Shown here: one piece after another, positions 48,457-57,736 of the stretch | Position numbering within the stretch: the stretch's first letter is position 1 | Layout of the letters: each line of letters begins with the position of its first letter | From: Dugong dugon | Lineage: Eukaryota; Chordata; Mammalia; Sirenia; Dugongidae | Length of the DNA: 64,000 nucleotides | NCBI GenBank assembly: GCA_030035585.1 | Contig: CM057464.1 | Coordinates: forward strand, 72,090,919 to 72,154,918 | Reading direction: 5' to 3' | Notes under the pieces: generated by a model | Database searches by the model: none | The model's input: only the letters and a program-made list of their open reading frames with translations | What the model was told of the DNA's origin: nothing | Made by a program: the position numbers and the translations under genes

Positions 48457-48787
48457 AGATAAAATCACATTAATGTGAATTTCCTCAGCAACTGAGGCAA
48501 CTGAGTAGATAAATAAGTCACAAAGCCTGCATCCTGAGAGGCAATGTGAGAAACCTTGCTTTATGTGGATGAAGGCATTTGTATGAGTTTGGGGTGGTGT
48601 CTGGAGGCCTACATGAGCCTCTGGCTACCTCTTTGAGTCCCTGCCCAGCCCCTGGGTTGAGGCAAGGCCATAACCGGGCTCACCACTGCTGTCATTGTGG
48701 CTTCCTCAAGTCCTGATTTTCCAGAGAGTGTTGCTTTGACTGTGGAGAAGGAAGGCAGGGTGTTGGTATCAGACCATTCAAATCCAT

Positions 48788-48925
48788 TGGACCAGTGCTT
48801 GTCAAACTTGAGTGTGCAATGAATTCCCTGAGGATTTCATTAAAATGCAGATTCTGATGCAGTAGGTCTGGAGTGGAGCTTGAGATCTTGCATTGCCTAG
48901 AAGCTCCCAGGTAATGCTGACCTTT
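48788..48925 (+). mobile_element. MER5-like non-autonomous hAT fossil
   Basis: accagtgcttgtcaaacttgag, atttcattaaaatgcagattctgatgcagtaggtctgg, aagctcccaggtaatgctgac. Confidence 0.8.
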
Positions 48926-48929
48926 CTGG

Positions 48930-49875
48930 TCTGCCAACTGCACTGAGTAGCAAGATATTAGACGTCACCACCCCCAAGCCTGCTACTAATGTGATTAGGA
49001 GCACAGGTTCACTCAGCCACTGCTACTGCCCTCCCCACCTTCCCATGTGGAAAGTGGGGAATCTTCAGGATATTCCTGGTTAAAGGATAAGATGCCAGAG
49101 CTGACTAAAGCTCAAGTTTGCTTTGATTCCAGGAGCAAAATTAGACTTTTCCTCGTGTTCCCTGGCTCAAGTGAGGGAGAAAAGACAAGTTTCATATTTC
49201 TCTCCAAAAAAAGTCTGTAAGGAGGAGAGTTTTTACAGGCTCATTTCCTGGGTGATGAAGAACTGCTAAGTTCTCCAAACACTGACTTTTTTGGCCTTGT
49301 TGTCTGATACTTTAGGCATGAAGTCAAGAGGATTGTGTGTTGTGTTAGAAAAGAGAAGGGTGAATGTAGGGAGAAAGAGGGCAATGCTTATGGATTTGTA
49401 TAGGCTTTGAGGATTTTTTTTATAGCTAAAAGTAGAGAGGCTTGGGATAGGCACGGCTTGTACAGTTTAGATCCTAGAATGACTAGATGTGCTCTGCAGA
49501 CAAGTTCCTGGGCTGGAGCCCTGGCTCTGCCCCTCAGCACCTGGCTGACTTTGGGAAGCCCCTCCCTGATGGTGCTGGCCCTTATTTCATGGACAAGACC
49601 CTGCTTCCAACATAAACACAGTGAGAGTTGAGGGAAGTAACACACTCTGATGTACTAACTAGGTGGATTATTTTCTTACCAGGCAGATGGCTAAAGTATA
49701 TATGGGAAAACAGAAACCAGAGCTTTCCCTGAACATATAAAGAATGATTGAAGTATGTGAAACTGGTATCTGACTATGCTATTAAAATTTTGTCTAAAAA
49801 AAATAGCAAATGGCTTACAATTAAGGTCTGAAGCAGTCTTCTGTGGTAAAGTGAATACACTTAAATGTCTAAAAA
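48930..49875. other. Intron sequence without a recognised element
   Basis: About 950 bases; nothing recognised. Confidence 0.5.
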
Positions 49876-49877
49876 AA

Positions 49878-50031
49878 AACCTCATTACCATTGAGTTGTT
49901 CCAACTCATTGCAACCCTATAAGATAGAATGGAACTGCCCCATAGGGTTTCCAGGGAGTGGCTGGTGGATTTGAACTGCTGACCTTTTGGTTAGCAGCCA
50001 GGCTCTTAACCACTATGCCACCAGGGCTCCG
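49878..50031 (-). mobile_element. AfroSINE short form (antisense)
   Basis: cattaccattgagttgttccaac, actgccccatagggtttccag, gtggatttgaactgctgacc, actatgccaccagggctcc. Confidence 0.92.
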
Positions 50032-50034
50032 CAT

Positions 50035-52125
50035 CAATGTCTAGACTTTGTTAATATCTGTTTACTCTGCTTGCTGAGCCTTAGCTATTCAAGGAAAAGG
50101 ACCTGTGGATATGTGAGAAGAGGTATTACCCCATAGTAGTATCTTGCAATCCAGGAATCTAGGGCAGACTTTCTTAATGCATCACAGTCCTGCCCCAAGG
50201 GTTAGCCATTTGAATTTTATAGTCTGTGCTGTAATTTGACTTACTTACATCACGCTACTATATCATTATCTATTTAGTTCAGTTTTTTCCAAAGTGTAAG
50301 GCTTACACCACCTGTGCACTGCTAGAAATGATTTTGAGTGTTACTGAGAAATAGCAATTTTTAATATTGTATTATGGTGAGAAAGTTATCCTTTTTCCTT
50401 TTGGATTGCCATCTAATACTATAGTGCATTTATTGCTGGATTTATCTTCTGTTTCTGGTGATGACAGTAGCTTTCTAGTCATATTAGTGATTTGAAAAAA
50501 AAATTGCTTCCTTTAAAAATAAATCGTATTCCAATTTCAAAAGGTGATTTAAAAGAATGAGGTAAATAATAGAGAATATAGGTGATATACCAATATGGGA
50601 AAAATTGTAAAAGTCCACAGGGATATTGGAAGTTAAGGAGACACTGGTTAGAATTAGCATACCATGCCAGAAGGGTCATGAGTTTGTTTCTCTTATGGGG
50701 CAAAATAATATTGTATAAAGAAAAAACGCATGGTCGGGAACTGTGCACCCGGCTAATTATTTTGCAAGTTTGAATTAACAGGAAATTAAATAACAACTGA
50801 GATAGTTTTAGTACAAGCCATCACTAGGACTGGGACAACCCTTCAGAGTATGTAGACAGCAAGGTCATCGTCCCTTCTCTTCTCAGGTCTAAACTTTGAT
50901 TAAATTCTTCGGTTAATTGCCCTCCGTCCAACCAAGAGATGATGATAAGTGTCTGTGGTCTGTAGCTGTGGGTTTGTTTAATGAAATCTCAAACCAATCT
51001 CAAAGCCTGCTGGAATGACCTTGTATAATATCAAATGTTGGTGCTTTTGGGTATGCCCTGAAAAAAGCTCTTTCTGGCCAACAATAAATTTAGTGTTCCT
51101 AGAATGCCAGAGTCAAGCGATCGTTCTCTCCTTCCTTTCTTGCTGCCTAATCGGGCCCAGGTTTACCTGTCTGTTTAGCAAGAGCTGGACTTAACATTAC
51201 AGTAGGCAAGTTTTCTTGTCACTGTTGTGTTAAAGTAGTACAGAAGACATTCAGTGAAGGGAAGCACACCACAGCATTTGCTCTGCCTAATGATTAGAGA
51301 GCTAGGCAATATCCAGCCCAGAGCTGGCTTTCTTGATTTTGCAAGTACGTGCTATTGTTTTCCTATCATGAGACTTTTATGTCTTTTGCTGTCTCTTTTG
51401 TTAGGATGAAATATAAAAATATAGAAAAAACGTAATTGCCTTCTATTCACATTCTATTTCTAGATAATAATAATTTTAAAAGTGGAGGTAGAAAGAAGTT
51501 GGGCTTCTGTGATGTTTTCTAGTCACCTTTCCATGCAATTTTTGTTTTGTTTTTAGGAAACATTGTTTAAATGTGAAGATGGATAGAAACCATTTTAAAC
51601 ACTGAAAAAGTTGCGATAAACTTTATAAATGAATCCCTTTTGATGAGCATATTTTACTTTTCCTTTTTTTCTTGGGATCCCCCAAATATCTAAGTCCTTT
51701 CTTGCTCCCATCTAGAAGGGTCTCTGTAGGTTGCCTGCCTTCCAGTTGCTTTGCCAGAACAAAAGTATAGATGAGTAAATTATTGTTACTTTGTTGCTCT
51801 TCTTTATTATGTTAATATGGGTATGTGCCATTATCAGAAAAGTTATGACTGTACTGAGTTAGTTGTAGGTTTATATAACTTCCTCCTTCTCTCCTCTCTT
51901 TTTCTTTTGCTCCCTTTTTTTTTAAATCAGCAGGTCTGTAACAGAGATGGCAACCTCTGAATTTGAGAACAACACCTTCTGAATATATATTTTAGGTCAA
52001 CAGGCTCTTTATTTAGTCCCAGGTTCTCTAAATGCTCTAGTCATTGAACTTTTAACTGCTTTTTCTATTTTAAGTAGCACCTTATCTTTCTCCCTCCCTC
52101 AATTCCTTCCTAATTCATTCATTCA
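50035..52125. other. Long intron stretch without a recognised repeat
   Basis: About 2.1 kb, AT-rich, with no named repeat or gene recognised. Confidence 0.5.
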
Positions 52126-52127
52126 CT

Positions 52128-52173
52128 CGGTCTTTACTTGTTATGCTGAGCGGTCTTTACTTGTTATGCTGAG
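52128..52173 (+). repeat. Perfect 23-bp tandem duplication
   Basis: The unit starting cggtctttacttgttatgct occurs twice back to back (52128-52150 and 52151-52173) without a mismatch, so it arose recently. It sits in what looks like an old L2/MIR-type end. Confidence 0.9.
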
Positions 52174-52179
52174 CGCTAG

Positions 52180-52900
52180 ATGTTGAACTTTCCAAAACAA
52201 TGGTGGATTTATACAGAGCAGGCCAAGTTACAGAAGCAAAGATAATTGTAGTTGTTTCTCCTGAAATAACCCAACATGTGGGATGACAGTTTCTGCTCCC
52301 TTTTTAATTAGGCAATTTATGTGGCTATTGGGTCGACAGCTTCCAGTTCTAAAAGGGATTGAGGATGATTGGTCATGTTGCTTCACTTTGATTTTGAGGT
52401 CACCTATATTGTCATGTGAATCTGGCTTGAGCCAAATGATGCTGAGACTCCAGGCAGCTGAAGGCATCCTTCAAACAGTGCATTGCATCTCTTTGTCAGG
52501 GTGGTGACAGCAACATCATGCTCCTACCACTGCAAACAGTGCTCTGAGTTTATTAGACTAGAAAAGACAATCTGAGAAAGGGATGAAGGAGCTGAGAAGA
52601 AAAGAGGGAATAAGGAGCTGTACCAAGAACTGCAGCTTGAGGATTATATATAGAAATGATGATTTGATTTTAAATTAGCTTTAAAAGTGTTGAATAAATC
52701 CTCAGTCTAACATGTCTGCTCAAAGCCAATAATGGAAACGATTCTGAATTATTTTCAGTTTGAAAAAGCCTTGGGCCCTGGCTTTTTTTTTTTTTCCCCT
52801 TCCTTTTTTTAAGTAAATGCTTACTAATATCTTACTATAGCTCATAATAATAATTATTATTATTTTACTTGAAGCAACATTTACTGAGCGTGTAGTATGT
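52180..52900. other. Intron sequence without a recognised element
   Basis: Nothing recognised. Confidence 0.5.
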
Positions 52901-52902
52901 GT

Positions 52903-53060
52903 AAGGAAACCTGTTGGCGTAGTGGTTAAGGGTTTGGCTGCTAACTAAAAAGTCAGCAGTCTGAATCCACCAGGCACTAGTTGGAAACCCTGTGGGGCAG
53001 TTCTGCTCTGTCCTAAGGAGTCGCTATGAGTTGGAATTGACTCGATGGCAGTGAGTTAGT
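52903..53060 (+). mobile_element. AfroSINE short form
   Basis: aggaaacctgttggcgtagtgg, aagtcagcagtctgaatccac, agttggaaaccctgtggggc, gttggaattgactcgatggc. Confidence 0.92.
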
Positions 53061-53064
53061 ACGT

Positions 53065-54180
53065 GTAAGACTCTGCTAAATTCTTTTGGGCCTTAAGGAT
53101 GTAAATCTACAGACACAACAGACAAACATAAGGAACTACACATTAATACTGTTACAATCTGGTATAAATAAAGAACTGTGGGATACACAGAAAGGTGTGA
53201 GGAGAGATGCTGCCTTTTGCATTGAGATTTCCTAGAGAAGCAGGGAAAGCATTCTGAGCAATGGGAGTGGCATACGGTAGACTTGTGGTCAGGGAACAGT
53301 GATAGTTGGTATATGCAGGGAAGGAGGTTGTCTGGAAACAGGCTGGGGTTCAGTTGTTTTGGGCCTTTAACACTGTGCTAAGGTTGAGGTACTTAGGCAA
53401 ATGATTTTCAGACATTTTCTTTTGAGCAGGATAACTGTTTCCTAAAATGTAAACTTTTATTCATTCATTATTTATTGAACATCTATGATGTGCCCAGCAC
53501 TGTGGAGTAGTATGTAAAAGAAATAACATTTTATTAGTATAGAACTATTTTATAAGTTCAAATATATAATAAACTTCTTATAAGATATAATGATAACAAT
53601 AACAAGGCCCTTTTGTTTAACACAGTAAAATTAAAACTAGGTTATGCATAACAGACTGCTTCTGATTTATTTTGGTAAATTATCTTGGTTGCCTCTTGTG
53701 AAAATGCTACTTTGTACAGATAAGTAGTTGCTAACAGTTTTTTTGTTGTTGTTCTCTTGTTTGTGGGAGATGATTAAATAACATTCTTTTTTCTCTCAAG
53801 GTGTTTTTTAATGCAGTAGACATAAAAGAGGCTTGAAAGAGGAAGAGAAGGACATCTTTGGTTGAAGCTGAAATCACTGTTCTATAACAATCCTTATACT
53901 TTAGGTTGCAAATTTGAAGAGAGTCATTGAGTGGTTTCCTCAGCTGGGTTATCATTGCTACTTGCTGGAAATTATTTTCAAATGTTTGTTAGAGATTTAT
54001 GGAGTCAACAGTATCATAAAAATGCAAATATCTCAGTGCTTCTCTGTTAGATATTCATTGAAAATCTTAAGACTCATCGAAAAGGAAAGAAGAAGTACCT
54101 AGTACATAATATAGGAACAAAAACTATGAGTTTTCATAGGATTCTCTTTTTGTTGTACAGCTGACTACTGTGTTATAAAT
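53065..54180. other. Intron sequence without a recognised element
   Basis: A possible MIR/L2 end is at 53455-53515 (ttattgaacatctatgatgtgcccagcac). Otherwise nothing recognised. Confidence 0.45.
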
Positions 54181-54183
54181 AGG

Positions 54184-54452
54184 ACTTCGAACTAATTTGT
54201 TCTGGTCTGAACCCCTGCTGAGAATTTGCATTTCTAACGAGTTCCCAGGCAATGCTAATGTTTCTGGTTAGGGCACAATTCTGAGAACCACCAGTAAATC
54301 AGTAGTTCTCAAAATTTATTATACATAAAGAGTCACCTGGGGATCTTGTTAAATTGTAGATTCTAATTCACTGTATCTCAAGGGGTGGAAATGCAAATTC
54401 TCAGCAGGGGTTCGAACCAGAATGAACTAGAATGAACCGGTTCGAAGCCCTG
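54184..54452. mobile_element. Palindromic DNA-transposon-like element (hAT-type, with MER5-like core)
   Basis: The left end reads aggacttcgaac and then gaacccctgctgagaatttg. The right end is its inverted partner, caaattctcagcaggggttc and then gttcgaagccct. The arms are about 55-65 bases and the unit about 270 bases. The core has two MER5-like blocks (ttcccaggcaatgctaatg; agtcacctggggatcttg). If the ends are at the cagggcttcgaa-type terminus, the 8-base flanks are gttataaa and attgtaaa, 6 of 8 identical, as expected for a hAT insertion. No coding capacity. Confidence 0.6.
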
Positions 54453-54544
54453 ATTGTAAAAGATGCTCTGTGAGGTGAAATGCTAAGCCTTGTGCATTCC
54501 TCAGGATAGGTTACCTACTGAGAAAAACAGTGCTAACATCTAAA

Positions 54545-54787
54545 TGGCTCAGCACAAGGAGAAATTTTATTACTGCTCAACTTACAGTCCAGTGTCTTCG
54601 GGCAGGGGGAAGGGGGGAGAATAGAGAGGTAGGTGGTGAGAGGCTCTGTCCACAAAGCCATTTGGGGATCCAGGCCTCTTCATCTTGTGAAGCCACATCT
54701 TCATTCAGCTTGTGGTTTCCATGGTCCCTGTGGGAGAAGAAAATGGAGGATTGTGCATGGGAGATTTTTATGGGCTATGCCAAGAAG
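54545..54787. repeat. Possible old repeat, unassigned, split by a SINE
   Basis: ggagaaattttattactgctc ... ggagatttttatgggctatgc resembles the reverse of an old mammalian element. It continues after the SINE at about 54996. Family not assigned. Confidence 0.35.
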
Positions 54788-54994
54788 TAGGAGCACAGTG
54801 TTTAATCACTCAGCTGCTAACTGAAAAGTTGGCAGTTCGAACCCACCAGCTGCTCCGCTGGAGAAGGATACGGCAGTCTGCTTCTGTAAAGATTTACAAC
54901 CTTGGAAACTCTATGGGACAGTTCTGTTCTGTCCTGTTGGGTCTCTCTGAGTTGGAATAGACTCAACTGCAATGGGTTTGGTTTTTTTTTTTTA
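54788..54994 (+). mobile_element. AfroSINE with target duplication
   Basis: ctcagctgctaactgaaaagt, ggcagttcgaacccaccagc, acggcagtctgcttctgtaaag, gttggaatagactcaactgc, T-rich end. Flanks atgccaagaagt (about 54776) and atgccaagaggt (about 54997) are a 12-bp duplication with one mismatch. Confidence 0.94.
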
Positions 54995-55208
54995 ATGCCA
55001 AGAGGTGGCGTACTTCATTCGCATTACTGTTCTACTGGCCAATTTTATGTCCTCAACTTAACTGAAAGAAGATAGAAAATGCAATTAGCTATTTGCCCAA
55101 GAACAGGAGAAACTGGCTGTTGGTGAGAACTAGCATCATTTACCACACCTTGCATTTAACTGAATACTGGAATTGTATGGGTTTGGGTCACTGATTCCGT
55201 GCAGGCCT

Positions 55209-55210
<2 letters not shown>

Positions 55211-55254
<44 letters not shown>

Positions 55255-55268
55255 CACACTCACACTCC
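55211..55268 (+). repeat. (CA)n / (CACACT)n microsatellite
   Basis: About 18 CA units followed by four cacact hexamers. Confidence 0.95.
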
Positions 55269-55574
55269 CATTGCACTGCAGAGCTCACAGCCTTTCAGTA
55301 AACAACACATTTACAGGAAATTCAAATGTATGCCCAAAGAAGACAGGGTAGGCTTCTGTCCAACACCTGCACAAAAATGCATAGACTCAGGCATAGGTTA
55401 ACACAATTGGCCACCAGTTTACATTTAGCATAAAATCTATGCAAATGTGAGTTTTTTTCATTTGAATTTTTAAAAACTGTAAAATATGTATTTGTTAGAA
55501 TTACAATCTTATTTTTTTTTGATTAGTCCATGAAGCACTTGCATTAGGCAATGCGGGATCACTAAAGGTTTTCT

Positions 55575-55735
55575 AGCCAGGAATCACCAGTTACATAACC
55601 TCTGTGTCCCTCCATTTCTTCATCTGTAAAATGGAGATTAGAGTAGCACCTGGCTCACACAAGACTATATGTAAAGTGCTTAGAACAGTCCCTTGTATAC
55701 AATGAACACTCAGCACTAGCTGCTGTAGTTACCCC
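55575..55735 (+). repeat. MIR SINE
   Basis: ataacctctgtgtccctccat, ttcttcatctgtaaaatggag, gtaaagtgcttagaacagtccc. Confidence 0.8.
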
Positions 55736-55874
55736 CATCATCATCATCTTTCATTTTGGATCATGAAGGTCTGAACTTGGGCTGCGAGAGTAAGAATGCT
55801 GGATGGGTGAGAACAGGAGCAGGTCTGAGGGAGAGAGTGAAACAGGTGAGGGGGATGCCTGCCGAAGGTGACTT

Positions 55875-56035
55875 CTAGGCACTGTGTACCATATGCCAGG
55901 CATTGTGCTGTTTCATCGCACATATCATCTTTACTAACACACTGAACAGTCCTGTGTAGTAGTACAGTAGTAGTACAGATGAGGAAAGTGAGGCTTGAAG
56001 AATCATACTGCTAGTTGGTGGTGGAGTGAAATAAG
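55875..56035 (-). repeat. MIR SINE (antisense)
   Basis: ccatatgccaggcattgtgctg, tacagatgaggaaagtgaggc, atactgctagttggtggtggag. Confidence 0.75.
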
Positions 56036-56039
56036 GAAC

Positions 56040-56431
56040 CTAGGAGGAGTGGCACTTTTCATTGTTTTAGGAGAGTACTGAAGATGATAAATGTAGGGCT
56101 GATAATTATATTCTGAGAGAAAGAATGTAGACAACGTTATGACTAGGTACCCTCTGAAGTTGGAGGGAAAAAAAAAAAAAAACAACAGGAAAAAGTTATC
56201 CTAAGACGTTTAACCTTTTGAAAACCTACATAGTGAATGAATGAATTCAACCACCTGTAGAAGTGGCCCACCGTAAGAGGTGGTTTGCAAATGTTTTACA
56301 TCCAGGAAGAGGGTATCATCCAGTGAAAGAGCAGAGTTTTCTCCAAAAGCTTTGATGTCACCCTTCTAAGGTAATTGTGCTATCTTAGTAAAAAGTTGAT
56401 GGGTTACCAGAAGTATGGAACAAGGAAAGCC
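56040..56431. other. Intron sequence without a recognised element
   Basis: Nothing recognised except about 17 A at 56167-56183. Confidence 0.5.

Positions 56432-56460
<29 letters not shown>
56432..56460 (+). repeat. Poly(A) tract, 29 bases
   Basis: 29 consecutive A follow ggaacaaggaaagcc. It may be the tail of a retrocopy, but the sequence upstream is not recognised. Confidence 0.8.
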
Positions 56461-56462
<2 letters not shown>

Positions 56463-56994
56463 CTATTGGTTTTTACCATTAAAGATACTAGATGTAAAGT
56501 AAAGAGATTGTTGTTGTTGTTGTTAGCTGCCGTCGAGTTGGTTCCAACTCATAGCGGCCCTGTGTACAACAGAATGAAACAATGCCTGGTCTTGCACCAT
56601 CCTCACAATCATTGCCATGTTTGAACCCACTGTTTTAGCCGCTGTGTCAGTCCATCTCACTGAGGGTCTTCTCTTTTTCACTGACCTTCTACTTAACCAA
56701 GCATGCTGCCTTCTCTAGGAACTGGTGCCTCCTGATAACATTTCCAAACTACATGAGATGACATCCCTTCTAAGGAGCATTCTGCCTGTACTTCTTCCAA
56801 GACCCGTTTTTTCATTCTTCAGGCAGTCCATGGTATATTCAGTATTCTTGGCCGACACCATAACTCAAAGGCACTGATTCTTCTTTAGTCTTCTTTATTC
56901 ATTGTCCAGCTTTCATGTGCATATGAGGCAATTGAAAGTACCATGGCTTGTGTCAGGTGCACCTTAGGTGACATCTTTGCTTTTTAACACTTGA

Positions 56995-57684
56995 TGAATT
57001 TTTTTTTCTTTTTGGAATTTTTTGGTGATCCTATTTTTTTTCAATAATGGAATGGATGCTGAATCATTATTAGTGGTTTTTTATTATTTGAAAAAAAATG
57101 GGATGCCAATTGCCAGCAGGCCATATTGGTCCATGAAGTATATCACAACCGCGGTACATATCAGTCCATGGCTCAGGAAGTGCGTCACAAACTGTTTTCA
57201 GGGAAGCGAGCACTTTATAAAAAATGTCATCATGGAGGTGACTAATGAAGGCTGGCCGTGTCGGTCCCGGGTTCCATGAAGCACATCACACGCGTGATAC
57301 ATATCGGTCCTCTGGCCCAGGAAGTGCATCACAAACTCTTTTCACCCCAAAAATAATTTGTTTACTTGAATATTTCTGAATTCCGGTAACCGTACCTTCC
57401 CAGTAACACAAAGGAAATGGTATACATACTTGCAAGCCTTATCTTGCTGTACAAAAGCCAAAAGACACAGAAGTTTCAAATAATCACTCCTCTGGGAAGC
57501 ATCCCTTCATAGGAATGGCTCTCAACACTCAAATGTGGTACAAACCAACTTCCTTGTTTTTTAGGCAGTTGCACCAGTGCTCTCTGTGATGCTAGAATGT
57601 ACTAAGTGCCTCAAATGACTGCCAATAAACCTCTGGGGCGGAAAATATAACTGGAACATATATGTGCCATCGCCTGTTAAAGGA
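56995..57684. mobile_element. Unassigned insert in the RTE, piggyBac-like
   Basis: About 690 bases absent from the other RTE copy (39733-40325) at the same place. The right edge is ttaa at 57685-57688. The insert terminus read inward on the minus strand is tcctttaacaggcgatgg, close to the ttaaccctttg start of piggyBac-type elements. The left junction reads cacttgatgaa where the intact copy has ctttaa, so the left ttaa is decayed. Inside, a CpG-rich block occurs twice (57119-57200 and 57254-57343). No transposase frame is present. I cannot match it to a named family. Confidence 0.5.
57119..57343 (+). repeat. Two diverged direct repeats within the piggyBac-like insert
   Basis: Copy 1 has tccatgaagtatatcacaac, gcggtacatatcagtcc and caggaagtgcgtcacaaactg. 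Copy 2 has tccatgaagcacatcacacg, gtgatacatatcggtcc and caggaagtgcatcacaaactc. The spacing is about 135 bases. Confidence 0.85.
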
Positions 57685-57736
57685 TTAAAGAGGCCTTTTG
57701 CAACGTATTTGCCCAATGCAGTGCATCGTTTGATTC

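Noticed and set aside
56508-57000. Separate SINE at the (TTG)n tail
   Set aside because: The sequence is collinear with the RTE at 39733-40325 and continues into the RTE body, so it is the RTE's own 3' end.
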